Position numbers and translations under genes: made by a program. Shown here piece after piece: positions 33,700-45,366 of a DNA stretch of 64,000 bases. Source of the stretch: Artemisia argyi (taxonomy: Eukaryota; Streptophyta; Magnoliopsida; Asterales; Asteraceae); the NCBI GenBank assembly GCA_030686995.1, contig CM060704.1:170196218-170260217 (forward strand). Reading direction: 5' to 3'. The number at the start of each line of letters is the position of its first letter. The stretch's first letter is position 1. Below the pieces are notes generated by a model. That model did not search any database and was not told the origin of the DNA. It saw nothing but the letters and a program-made list of their open reading frames with translations.

Positions 33700-36600
33700 C
33701 TAAGTTGGACTTAAACCCATCCCTGTAGCAGACTTCAAAACCAAGTCTCTAGCCAAACCCTTCGTCAAGTGATCAGCTAAGTTTTGTTGAGATTTAACAA
33801 ACTCTATAGATATCACCCCATTCATGATAAGCTCACGAATCATGCTATGCCTGACACCTAAGTGTCTAGACTTTCCATTGTACATCTGGCTATAAGCCTT
33901 TGTCAATGTAGCAGCACTATCACAATGGATAGAAATAGGTGCTATAGGTTTAGGCCACAATGGAATCTCAAGAAGCAAGTTTTTCAACCATTCAGCTTCT
34001 TTGCCAGCAGCAGCTAAAGCCACAAATTCAGATTCCATGGTTGAACTGGTAATGCAAGTTTGTTTCTTGGATGCCCAAGAAATTGCACCTCCACCAAGTA
34101 GGAATACCCAGCCACTAGTAGACGAATTGTCTTCAGTGTTACTGATCCAACTTGCATCAGTGTATCCTTCTAATACTGAAGGATAACCAGTATATGAGAG
34201 ACTATAATCCATAGTTCTCTTCAAATACTAAAAGACCCTCTGAATTGCTTACCAATGATGAGCACTAGGATTACTAGTATACGTGCTCAGTTTACCCACA
34301 GCAAAAGCAATGTCAGGTCTTGTACAAGTCATGGCATACATCAAGCAGCCAATCACCTTAGAATACTCAAGTTGAGATACAGCTTTGCCAGTATTAGGCA
34401 TTAGCTTCTCACTTGTATCCATAGGAGCACTCACTGGAGTACAATCAAAGTAATTAAATTTCCTTAACACCTTCTCAATGTAATGAGACTGAGAGATAGA
34501 AATTTTGTTACTTTCATGTTTAATCCAAATACCAAGGATAACATCAGCCTCCCCCATATTTGTCAGCTTGATTAAGTAAATAACCACTCGACAAAACCAC
34601 TTCATCAAACTTTTGATGCCATTGCTTAGGTGCCTGTTTTAGTCCATAAAGAGACTTAATCAGTTTACACACCTTGTTTTCATTGCCAGGCATGATGAAG
34701 CCCTGAGGTTGGTTCATGTAAACCTCCTCATCTAAATCACCATTCAAGAAAGCTGTCTTCACATCCATCTGATGAATAATCAGATTGTGAATTGATGCCA
34801 AAGCAATTAGCAATCTTATGGTACTGATACGTGCCACTGGAGCATAAGCATCAAAGTAGTCTATTCCTGACTTTTGTTTAAAGCCTTGAATAACTAATCT
34901 TGCCTTGAACTTTTCAACAGTTCCATCTACCTTCATTTTCTTTTTGAAAATCCATTTGCAACCTAGAGGTTTACAACCAAGTGGTAGATCAGTCAACACA
35001 TAAGTGTTATTGCCCATAATGGAGTCCATCTCATCATTTATTGCTTCTTTCCAGAAAGCAACATCCTGGGACTTCATTGCTTCTTCAAATGTTTTGGGAT
35101 CATCCTCCACAATGAAGCAATAGGAGTATTGGTCAGAGACCTCACTCCTTGTACCTTCAATTAAGTATAATTGAAACTCAGGTCCAAATGACTTTGGAGT
35201 CCTTACCCTATTGCTCCTTCTGAGCTCAGGTTCAGGTTGTTGTTCCACAACCTCATCAGGAACCTCATCAGATACTTCTGAAACACCATTGTCATTGGTT
35301 CCATTTGGAATCCTTTGACTTGGTCTAGGGATACATGAGAATCTATTCTCATCAAAGAGTGCATCCCTTGATTCAATTATTGAGTTAATTGAAACAAACT
35401 CATTAGGTTCTATAACATAAAACCTATATGCCTTGGAATGCTCAGCATATCCAACAAAGATGCATTCAATGCCTCTTTCTCCCAAAGTTTTCTGCTTTGG
35501 ATCAGGGAGTCTTACAACAGCCCTACAACCCCATATCCTAAGATAATTAAGGTTAGGTTTCTTCTTAGTCCAAAGTTCATAAGGGGTAACTTTGTTCCTT
35601 TTGTTGGGAACCCTATTTAATAAATAGCAAGCTGTTAACATAGCTTCACCCCAGAACCCTTGACTCAGCCCTGAATAGGACAACATGGAATTAACCATCT
35701 CCTTCAGCACCCTGTTTTTCCTTTCAGAAATACCATTTTGCTGAGGAGTATAAGGGGCAGTCGTTTCATGGATTATACCAACAGACTGAAAATACAGAGT
35801 ATCCATGTACTCACCTCCCCTATCAATCCTTAATCTTTTGATCAGGTAACTTTGTTGCAATTCAACTTCAGTTTTAAATACTTTAAATTTATCTAATGCT
35901 TCATCTTTAGAATGTAATAAGTAAACATGACAAAACCTAGAAGCATCATCAATAAAAGTCACAAAGTATTTCTTATTCCCCAAAGAGGGAGTAGCATGTA
36001 AATCACAAAGGTCACTGTGAATTAACTCCAAAACTTTAGTTTCACGTTTTACTCCTTGAAAAGGTTTCTTAGTTATCTTGTTCATCATACAAGTTTTACA
36101 CTTTTCAGTGTTCATATCAAAAGCGGGTATTAAACCATCCTTGGACATATCTTGCATTCTTTTAAAATGTACATGGCCAAGTCTTGCATGCCATAGGCTT
36201 AAATCATAAAGTTTAGATGTAGATATAAAAGCAGAATCAATATTATCATGAACAATGTGAAGTCTGAACATTTGATTACACAAATAACCAAAACCAATAA
36301 ACACACCATTTTTAGACAAAACAAACTTATTAGATTCAATAACCTGTTTATAACCACAATTATTCAAAACACTACTAGAAACCAAGTTCTTCCTAATATC
36401 AGGAACATGTAAAACATTAAATAAAGAAACAATCTTTCCAGAACTAAACTTCAAATCAACACATCCTTTTCCATGCACCAGGGCAGTTGACTCGTTTCCC
36501 ATATGAAGAATAGAACCATCATTCATTGACTCATAGGTCTTGAACCAACTTCTATCTTTACACACATGAATTGTTGCTCCAGAGTCAACCCACCAAGCAA

Positions 36601-37558
36601 CATCATCATCCTGCACAAAGTAAATGTCAGATATATATGTAACATAATAAATCTTAAAAGACTTATTAAACACATTCTGACCTTTCAGAGAATTGGTGTT
36701 ACCATTCCCTCCACCTGTGCCTGATCCATTGGATTTGTTTCCAACTTTACCACCCTTGCAATCTTTCCTGAAGTGTCCAGGTTTCCCACACTTCCAACAA
36801 GTCACCTTAGGTTTCTTGTTAGGATCAGATTTGGTGTTATCTTGATGCTTATGCTTGCCCTTGTTGTCATTGTACTTAGTGGAGTTGTTATGCTCCACCA
36901 TATTGACAACTGATGGACCAGTAGCAGTGCTACTCTTTGGCTTGTCAATGTCTTGAGCTTTGAGTGAATCCTCAATGCGTAAGTGACTGCCCAACTCAAC
37001 AAGAGTTAACTCCTCCTTCTTATGCTTAAGCATATGCTTGAAATCCTTCCAAGAAGGAGGCAGTTTATCGATGATACAAGAGACTGAAATAGCCTCATCC
37101 ATGTTCATCTTGTGTTGTGTGAATCGACCAAGTATACTAAGAAGTTCATTGTATTGTTCCATGACAGGTCTAGAATCAACCATTTTGTAATTGTTAAAAT
37201 TACTTACAAGGAACTTCTTACTTGATGCATCCTCAGCCATATACTTGGCATCCAAGGAATCCCATAGTTCTTGAGAAGTTTCAACATTCTGATAAATATC
37301 AAACAGAGTATCAGACATACCATTGAGAATTAAACCTTTGCAAACATAATCATCATTCTCCCATTTGCTTCTTACCCTCATCTGATCCATAGTAGCATCA
37401 TCTTCAAAATCTTCTGGAATCTCAGTTGTGAGAACATAAACCACATTCATACTTGACAACAAGAAGTGCATCTTCTTTTGCCATCTTCTGAAATCAACAC
37501 CTTCAAACTTTTCCAACTTTGAAAAGTTAGCAGCCATTTGTCTCATAGCAGCAGCCAT
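33700..37558 (-). pseudogene. Copia gag-pol polyprotein, broken, unit 1
   Basis: Starts MAAAMRQMAANFSKLEKFEG at 37558. In order: UBN2-type gag, CCHC knuckle CWKCGKPGHFRKDC, aspartic protease WWVDSGATIHVC, GAG_pre-integrase LWHARLGHVHF, integrase core (HSDLCDLH..., YTPQQNGISERK), and RT beginning WIFKKKMKVDGTVEKF with LDVKTAFLNG-like wording. A 140-bp deletion at about 34,553, relative to the unit 2 copy, removes the RT active-site YVDD region and shifts the frame (ORF ends ...QADKYGGG). The downstream frame (34,608-34,249, then 34,224-33,700) keeps the RNase H (YTDASW, SSTMESEFVAL, ADHLTKGLARD) but has TAA and TAG stops after SAHHW. Not autonomous. Confidence 0.95.
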
Positions 37559-37585
37559 TGATTATCACTAATAGTTTCTATTGAT

Positions 37586-38183
37586 TGTTGGTTAATATGT
37601 GTAAACAAGTTCCCAGATTAGGGTAAAGATAATCAATAAGGTACCAGATATTCACTTGAAATCGTGGTATCACTTTCCAATAGAAACTATTCGACCCTAT
37701 GCCTGGGTTACATGAATATCTCTATGGGATAAGACCAAGTGATGTTCTTGTTTTAGGCACAAACCAAGAACCAGATGCGTATTCAAGTGTTTAGGGTTTT
37801 GTGATTTCGTATATATATGCAGATGTATTATGACCTCTATTTATAATAGAGAATACTCAAACCTAGCCCATGGAATTATGTATAATTAATGGCCCATTAA
37901 TTATAACATAATACTTTCCATAATATTAGGAATCAGTGGTTAAAAACGAGCAGCAGAATAAACTGATGCCGTCAGCAGAATCATACTAGCAGCAGATTCT
38001 ACTAGCAGAATACATCATCAGCAGAATCTCTCATCAGCAGAATCAGATTCCTGCTATCAGCAGAATCATTACATAACCACTATTGAGTCAGGGGATTCAG
38101 TGACCAAATGGGTGTACACTTCGTACCTCCAAACCCATTACTAGGTGTGAATTAATCCCTCAAGTGTACTAAATTTACTAACA
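37586..38183 (-). repeat. 5' LTR of copia element, unit 1
   Basis: 598 bp, next to the gag start (28 bp between LTR edge and ATG). No canonical initiator-Met primer site is seen right beside the LTR. Confidence 0.95.
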
Positions 38184-38188
38184 TAACT

Positions 38189-39000
38189 TGTCTTATCCTG
38201 TTAAGAGGACATGGTAGTATTCATAACGACTGGCTCCTCATTTTAGAGCTCACACGTTTCTACCAACAACTTCCGGTGTACTTTTTGATGATATCTAAAT
38301 TTTTTTGTTCTGCGTGTCTGTTTTAGCTTCTTTTTTTTTAGCTCAAAGAAATAAGAAAGACAGATTTATTATCAGATGTCATACGTTATGTTCGAATTAG
38401 CCTATTTGATACTTAGATATGATTGTGTCATTTATTAGAGTATATTTTGGTTTTGGGTTTTCAATTCTAGAGGAATTGGTGCATACTTTCTCTTTTCCTG
38501 AATTAGCTTATTTACTAGAGCTTATGTAGTTTGGAAAAGCCCTGCATAAGCCAATAAGCCCCTTAAATGAGCTAATCCAAACACCCCTTGAATACATCAT
38601 ATATGTTGCTGTTCATGTTATTCGATAATTAGGTTAGCACGCCTCTTTGTTTTTCTGCTAATGTATGCAACATTTCCCACTTTTGATCTGATAAGGTTGT
38701 ATTTAGTTTAGGCTTTTTTGCTTTCTATCGTTTTTTCAAGATAGTTATTGATGCAACTTGCTCATTATCCGACATATGTGTAAAGTAATTAGATAAAGTA
38801 AGTAAATTTTTGAGGTTGGTTTAAACTGAAGTTTCAATTAAGGCTTCTGCTTATGCATATCAGCATATGTGAGATTATCTACGTCTACTATGTTTAAGAT
38901 GACTCGTTTGAGAATACTTATTAAGGAAATCTTTGGTAAATCAATGATTATTTGAAGTATTAGCTCGATTGCAACCTATGTTTAAGATGAACCTGGATTT
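38189..39000. other. CACTA-element internal sequence, unit 1
   Basis: AT-rich, probably introns and leader of the TNPA-like gene. Contains a MITE-like segment with CCAATAAGCCCC and CTAATCCAAACACCCC near 38,545-38,590. The unit 2 deletion begins after 38,580. Confidence 0.4.
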
Positions 39001-39917
39001 ATGTCTGTGATAGGTATTGTTATACAGAAAGTGATAAATAAAAGATCACCTCATGATGTTGAGTCGTTTCACATCTGTTATAAAACAGCGGACGACACAT
39101 ATATTGAAGAAGCAACAACAGAAATGATGGTATGTGGCATGTTTTATATATTCAAGAAGCAACATGGATTATTCTATTTTTTTAAAGTTTTATATGGCAT
39201 GTTTTGATTTATGAACTTAAAAGCGTATGCATTGTTTTAGGGCAAAGCAAATGAAGAAATATTAAGAAAGAAAAAAGAGATAGGAGGTCCTGAAGGTGAT
39301 GTTGAACATGATGTAGAGGCAGAAATTGCTAGGGAGGTTCTTAACAAACTTATTGGGGATGAAGAGCCTCACTGTTTTGGAGCCGGTGTAACAAAATCTC
39401 AAGTATCTAAATTTAGTCGTGATCTAAGAAAGATGAGGGGTGATGTTCTAGCAAACGAAAACCGCTTTTTGTTGGAGAAAGTAGAGACACAAAAAAACAA
39501 TTAGATACTCAAAAAAAGCAATTAGAGACACAAAATAAGGAAATCGAGACTCATAAAAAGCAGTTAGATATTCAAAATAAAAAAGTTGAGTCGTACGTTA
39601 AGCAAGTAGAAACTCAAGGTTTGCAATTGAAGAATATGGAGGAAAGTTTGAATAACGTTTATGGAATGCTCAAAGTTTTTCAAACTGCGTTTCCGGATCT
39701 CTATAATGTTGCTTCTACTTCTGCTGATACTCGTACATGTGGCAAACAGGTGAGTATGTGGTTTCTTGTTTATTGCTGTTAAGATAAAAATTCAGTCCCT
39801 TGTTTAAAAGATGATATGTTTTTTCAGCCCTCTTCTAGCGTATCGCCCGTCTTGGATCACTACTCACCCATAATGGATCATTACTCACCCGCCATGGATC
39901 ACTACCCGGGTATGTAA
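39001..39917 (+). pseudogene. TNPA-like (Transposase_24 type) gene of the CACTA element, frameshifted, unit 1 only
   Basis: Three exons can be read: about 39001-39129 (donor GTATGT), 39241-39749 (donor GTGAGT) and 39828-39917. The product has ...CYKTADDTYIEEATTEMM|GKANEEILRKK, then a TNPA-like segment with CFGAGVTKSQVSKFSRDL, and a long coiled coil of repeated ETQKKQL/DTQKKQL heptads. It ends in a DHYSPxM repeat. Exon 2 is 509 nt, one short of a whole number of codons; the missing base is in the A run at 39491-39497 and stops the frame at about 39,503. This is the second CACTA gene, which by analogy binds the subterminal repeats. It is absent from unit 2. Confidence 0.6.
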
Positions 39918-41690
39918 TAATGGATTGAAGATTGCTATTGATTTTTGTGGTATATAACTTTTTATATAAATTTTATAAACTGTAAGTAGAGAAATTATTA
40001 TATTGTTGAAGTTTGTTTGATGTTAGTTATTGGAATGATTATTTTTAAGTGAAGTTAGGTTGTATTTTGATGTGAGGTAGGATTCGGGGAAAATGAATGT
40101 TAGTGAGGTGACTGCATTAAGAACCTCCATAATGTCTTGGGGTTTACAGGGCACTTTTTTTTTTTTTGTCTCCAACAGTGTATGCTAGGGATGTGCTTTT
40201 TCTGCAGCTTGTTTTATGACAGCTTAATTCGCCACCATAAGTGATTAGTATCTTGGTGTCTACTTCACCTATTAACACCTGATGAAAAAGGTAACTGGAG
40301 TCTGCTTATAAGAGCAAGTGAGGTGACTGTGTACTGGGGTTTGACACTTTGACCTCAGGGTCAACATATTGGTTTATACCTTCTTCACTTATTCCGTATA
40401 CCGTTTAGTTTTTGAGCTTTTTCCTCTAAATATAGATACTAAAAAAGTAACTTCTATAGATCTTATTGTTGAATACTCTAAAATAATCGCTTAAGGTAGT
40501 CATACAGTAGTGTGCAGATAGTTGGGCGAACCAAATGTAACTTCTATAGGTTTTATTATTGAATCCTCTAAATGATTGGCTAAAAGGCTAGACTTTCCAA
40601 TAATGACGCATCAAAAGTGGTGTGCATATAGTTGGGCGTCCAACCATCCCCTGCTCATTTAAGTAATGACTGTTTGGGTCCATAAGATGCTTATGTCAAT
40701 GATAAGACTGGCTTGAACAAATGTAGACTACCACTGAACCCCAAGAGAGTGATAATACAAAGACGATCTTGCACCATACCATTTACAACAAGCTTCACGT
40801 TTACCATGAAGACTACCACTGAACCCCAAGAGAGTGAGAAGGAAAACTTGACCGAGATTATGTTCGTGATTTACAACATTCCTTCTAGTTATAAAACAAG
40901 ATTCTTATTTTTAGGCTTCCTTCTGGATGGAAGATTATGGTGTTTGCAGCTTCCACAAGGATTTTCCTCTAAGTTGAATGTGAACCATGTCATGTGCTTG
41001 TTAACAGTGGCAATTATATAAGTAAATACTAGAGGTCGTTAGAGGCCTTTTATCTTTCTCTCTTACTCTACCACTGGGAATTACATTCACGTTTATCTAA
41101 AATCAGACGCTTACAGGGTATAGGTTATATAAGGTGTTTATTGCACCAATAATGCGTGTAAAGTTTTCACCTTTAAGCATAACAACTGATGCCAAGGCAA
41201 CAAACTTGTTCCCTGCTTTCCCCACATTCTCACACAAGACACAACATAACTAATAGTATTTCACTAAGGCTACACTGATACAGTTATTCTGATATATGTT
41301 ATAAAGAGCATTTAGCATTGTTATTTGACCACATTATCTCAATGTTTAGACCATCTTCAGCTTTATGAAGTTGGAGTTCATAATAGTCACCATTATTGGC
41401 AGCAGGGGACCACTATAATATTGATCACATTCACTGTTTCCTTATGCATTTGAAATCCATTTTGGCCACTCGTAAATAGATGTGGACGTACGAATAATGT
41501 GGCATAAGGACGTACGAATAAACTTATATGCTGATAGCCAGATATACACATATGCACTCGGTTGTTTTACCTCCTTAATCATAAGCTAAATAAGCCTTGT
41601 CATTTTCTGCTATCTACAAATTAGAGACAAAAGATTGGAGCTTGTTGCTTAGGAGCTTGTTGAAGACAAGAGTTGGATTTCATTATTTTA
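39918..41690. other. CACTA-element 3' internal region, no gene seen
   Basis: AT-rich. ACTACCACTGAACCCCAAGA occurs twice (about 40,728 and 40,811). No coding signal beyond chance frames. Confidence 0.45.
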
Positions 41691-41694
41691 ACTG

Positions 41695-41998
41695 ACAATG
41701 TTGTGTAATCAGATTTTGTAATCTGAATTTGCAAAAAGTATCACTTTTATGCTGTAATCAGATTTTGTAATCAAAATGATTTGTAATTTGAATTTGCAGA
41801 TTTTGTAATCTGAATTTGCAAAAAGTATCACTTTTATGCTGTAATCAAATTTTGTAATTAGAATGATTTGTAATTTGAATTTGCAGATTTTGTAATCAGG
41901 TGTGGTCCATTTTGTAATTTCAATTGCAACTTTTATGCTGTAATCAGGTGTGGTCTGTGGTCCATTTTGTAATCAGGTGTGGTCTGTGGTCCATTTTC
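41695..41998. repeat. Tandem repeats near the CACTA right end
   Basis: Repeated units with TGTAATCAGATTTTGTAATC and GCAAAAAGTATCACTTTTAT, about 90-100 bp apart, then shorter copies of GTGTGGTCTGTGGTCCATTTT. Confidence 0.8.
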
Positions 41999-42300
41999 TT
42001 CGGCGTGTACTTTAAACATTTCTACACGCTTTTTAGTGTGTATTTTAGCATTTCTACACGCTTTTTAGTGTGTAGAGTAATGATATGTTGTTCACATATA
42101 CAACCGTGTACTTTTATACCAATTTCTACACACTTACTAGTGTTCACTTTTATACGTTTCTTGACAATAAATCATGCGTATTATTTCTTGACGCATATAT
42201 ACTACACGCAAAAGGGAGCGTGTACTTTAAGTTTTTACACACTTTTAAACGTGCAAATATAACAATATAATTGTGTAAGATGAGGTGCTTTATTGTAGTG
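41999..42300. mobile_element. Right terminus of a CACTA element with palindromic subterminal repeats
   Basis: Copies of TCTACACGCTTTTTAGTGTG and related CGTGTACTTTA motifs in both orientations lead to a terminal TTTATTGTAGTG ending at 42300, i.e. CACTACAATAAA reversed. It closes the element that carries the TNPD and TNPA-like genes on the plus strand. The next base, 42301, is the first base of unit 2. A matching left CACTACAA end was not found in the window. Confidence 0.75.
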
Positions 42301-42306
42301 GGTATT

Positions 42307-42729
42307 TAGAGCCGTCCCATGGATTATGGTGTGATTGGTGTCCCTGTACCCTTAAACATGCAAATTTTGATTATATGTAACGAACTTCATCAGTATTCGT
42401 ATTTACTAACTCTAAAGAGTTGTATGAACCTCATTCTTCATATCAACAATATGTTAATGTTAATTGCCTTTGAACCACACAATTCCTAAAGTGTTAACTG
42501 GAAAAAAGCGATTTGTTAAACATCTGTTTTCCAGATTAGAGACTTTGCGCTCGTTCACCATTGAACAACAATTTAGAAAAAAAGGTTCTTATTATTGTTC
42601 GGGTTTAAAGGTATTTTGGGATGAAAAATGTTCCAGATTGAAGACTCGGCCTAATGCAAAGTTTGTTAAGACAGCAAAATGAGGCCCTAACAAGGTACGT
42701 GCCGGCTGCCTAGCCTGCACATGGCACTG
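42307..42729. mobile_element. hAT-type MITE remnant, unit 2
   Basis: Copy of the element at 20336. The left target duplication is cut: only GGTATT (42301-42306) remains next to the CACTA end. Confidence 0.7.
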
Positions 42730-42794
42730 ATGATCTTATTGCAATTGTCGGATAATTTTTGTTAACTTTTTGCTCCATGTAATTTATGAATAGC

Positions 42795-43345
42795 TTTCAA
42801 GACGAAAGCAAAGGAAGTTGTGGTCGAAAGTCTGAATCCTGCAGCAGATGCATCAGCAACGGGCATTGTTTCTTCAGGTAAAGTTAATCAAGATATTATA
42901 AATGCTTAGATTAATCTTTTCTGTTTGAAAAATACAGGTTGACTCGTTAAATTAAAACATAACGGAAATACTTATCTATAAGTAAACATGCTGGAATTAC
43001 ATTTTGGTTTATACCATGGTATTATTGTGTTGGTTTGTTAATTGGCACCAAATATGAAACAGAAGGAGGATCCTTTCTCATCAAAGACCTGGGATTGTTG
43101 ACTGAAGAAGTAACTGCAGATTACTCATCAGTACCAACTGGTGCTGCTTCTTTTGGTAACGATATCTTGTCATAGTTACTTTTTTATCCATAACTTTGAT
43201 CTTGATTTTTTTTTTGGGGTAAAAGGGATGATTCCTCGGTAAAATATAAATTTTTTTGATTAACGACTGTCATGTTCTAAATTGTTCCTATGGGCTATGG
43301 CAGATTCATCAGCTCCAATTACTGCTGCTGGTAACATCTCCTAGC
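42795..43345 (+). other. Exon-like fragments of an unrecognised gene, unit 2
   Basis: Counterpart of 20,820-21,266. The segment ending YSSVPTGAASFG, followed by GTAACG, is present here (about 43,068-43,157) and in unit 3, but replaced by different sequence in unit 1. Confidence 0.3.
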
Positions 43346-43817
43346 ACGCTTTTGTCACTTTGTCCTTTGACTTTGTCACTAGTAATAAGATAAGAGGGGC
43401 TCAGCTTCTTGAAGTGAACATGACTCGACCAAGCTCAACTCAGTAGTATTATGCTAACGCGGGATATATACTATTTGAATAAAATCATCCGATTTATTGA
43501 ATCGTCTTTACTAAACATCCGATTTACGGAGTATTACATTACAGTTTGAATAAAACCATTTTTGTCATCCTACAACAAAGATTCAGTAAACATCGGATTT
43601 ACGGAGTATTACACTACATGCTTGTTTTCGAAATATGATTTTTCACTGAATAACAAAGAATTCTAATAAAAATCAACATTCTAATTACAATGGTGATCAA
43701 ATACATGATAGCCTAAACAAGAATTCATACATTAGTTATTTCTAAACACAGATCAAATTGACATGATCTTGATTCGGGTCATCAAGATTTCTTGATCTGC
43801 AAATACCCGTGTAGTTA

Positions 43818-44255
43818 TTATCTTCCAAATCTCAAGCACCGGCTGTGTTTGGCTTCTTTGATACTTGGCACTGAAGTAATCCATTGCTTGTTCTGCTTTG
43901 AGGAGAGTTTTTCCATCGCTTTTATAAACTTGCGTAAGTGTCTTACGTACTCGGGGAAACTTTCAAGGTTTGAATGACCACCACCTTGGACCCAGAAACA
44001 CCAAAGAAAGCATGCCATCTCCGTAAGGTTTGAGACGCAATAGCTTCTAGCAAAATGAACGGATTCGGACCATGATCACGTCTAACATATTTTCCTTTGT
44101 GTGCATTCGGACAACCAAACCACTCCCAATCTATACAATCAAGGCTTCCTATCATCCCCGGAAACCCATGCGTTTCTTTGTGATGTCGATAAAGCTTTAC
44201 GACATCAGTCATAGTGGCCGGGTTTCCTCAAATAACTTGGACTAAAAATTTCCAT
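43818..44255 (-). pseudogene. PIF/Harbinger fragment fused to ABHD17-type C-terminus, unit 2
   Basis: Same structure as at 21,755-22,192, with GFPGMIGSLDC, the more standard wording, and ...[16 protein letters not shown]. The fusion point and the frame change are identical, so the chimera predates the array. Confidence 0.75.
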
Positions 44256-44872
44256 AACATAATTCATTTTAAAAATAAAAGGAACGAGATATATGTTGTA
44301 TGAATGAGATATGAGAAGTTGTGTATAAAATTGTTAAAGTTTTGGGGTATTTATAAGTAAAATAGTGTGCATTTTTTTTTTCTTCTTAAATACATGGAAC
44401 GGCGGTTATATTCAAACATGGGGGCCAACGAATATTGCAAACGAAACTAGGTGACCGGTTCAGTTTGTTCACTCTCGAATACTTCAACTCGCGCGTGACT
44501 TATGCATATGGACAAGGGGATAGAGCGTGAGTCATGGGTCACCTTGGGTAAAGTCACCCCTTGGTAATTAACCAGCCGAACTTCCATAAACATTACTGTA
44601 TGTAATAAATGTTTGTCTAGCCTTTAGCTATTCTTGGTCGTGTAAATAAGATGCAGCTAAATTGGAATCAATTTAAAATCACTTAAACTTAAAGTTACAA
44701 TAGTCCTTGCTAAGTTGCTAACACAGTTTTAGTCTAGATATATGGCTCAAGAAACACCTACCAACCAAACCTTTGTGGGTACTGGGGTAAAGTCGCAACA
44801 TGAAAGTTGTGGGTTCAAATGGGCCGGTGTCTATAAATACATGCCGATGAAAAAAACTATGTAAGAACTAGT

Positions 44873-45340
44873 GTTGCAAAAAGCCTGCCTAGGCGCTCGA
44901 TTTTACACTAGGAGATCAAAAAGAGGTCAACGACGGTCAACGGTGGTCGGTGCCGGTAAGTGGCAATCGGCACAATTTTTTAAATTTAAATTAGGTTTTT
45001 TCTTTCAATCGGATCTTATTTTAAATAATGTGTAAGAATGAACTTTGTGATGTACTTGTTCTAGAAGAGAAAAATTACAAGAAGATAACATGAGAGACAT
45101 GAGATGTTGGTTTTTCAGTCTTTCCTTAGAAAAAAAAATGATAATTTAACTAAGTTAAAGCCTAATTTATATTTAAAGCCCAACATCCAATTTTTTTAGA
45201 TGTACTTAGTTATTTATGCTAAAATTTATCAATGTAGATATAATTTTTAAATTTATATATAGAAAAGTTCAATCCGGCGCATAGGAGTATGCGGTAGGCG
45301 GTGGTTGACCGCCCGACTAGCTCCTAGCGCTTTTTGCAAC
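44873..45340. mobile_element. MITE downstream of UGT, unit 2
   Basis: Copy of the 22,814 element with about 130 extra bp (45,094-45,223) also present in unit 3. The extra segment has short inverted motifs (GATGTTGG/CCAACATC) and could be a nested insertion or a loss in unit 1. Confidence 0.6.
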
Positions 45341-45366
45341 CATGGTAGGAACATACAAAAACACAA

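Larger units (their letters stand above)
32571..38183 (-). mobile_element. Ty1-copia LTR retrotransposon, unit 1 copy
   Basis: Both LTRs are 598 bp (32571-33168 and 37586-38183), start TGTTGG and end CTAACA or TTACA. The 5-bp target duplication is TAACT (32566-32570 and 38184-38188). Coding is on the minus strand in copia order (gag, protease, integrase, RT, RNase H). A polypurine tract, ATTTGGGGAGGAT on the minus strand, abuts the 3' LTR at 33,169-33,181. It inserted between the transposase and TNPA-like genes of the CACTA element, before the segmental duplication. Confidence 0.96.
20330..42300. repeat. Tandem segmental duplication, unit 1
   Basis: Homology with unit 2 begins exactly at GGTATTTAGAG (20330 here, 42301 in unit 2) and runs, with small differences, through all genes to about 38,580. 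The unit is about 22.0 kb. Unit 1 uniquely keeps 38,581-42,300 (TNPA-like gene and CACTA right end). Relative to unit 2 it has a 140-bp deletion in the copia reverse transcriptase, lacks about 130 bp found at 45,094-45,223, and has two more ~185-bp repeats upstream of the sHSP gene. Confidence 0.95.

Noticed and set aside
34001..34186. Plus-strand frames within the copia elements
   Set aside because: Shadows of the minus-strand polyprotein.
42464..42682. Open frame with LTGKKRFVKHLFSRLETLRSF, present in three units
   Set aside because: It lies inside the hAT remnant between target duplications, is frameshifted in unit 1, and matches no family I know.
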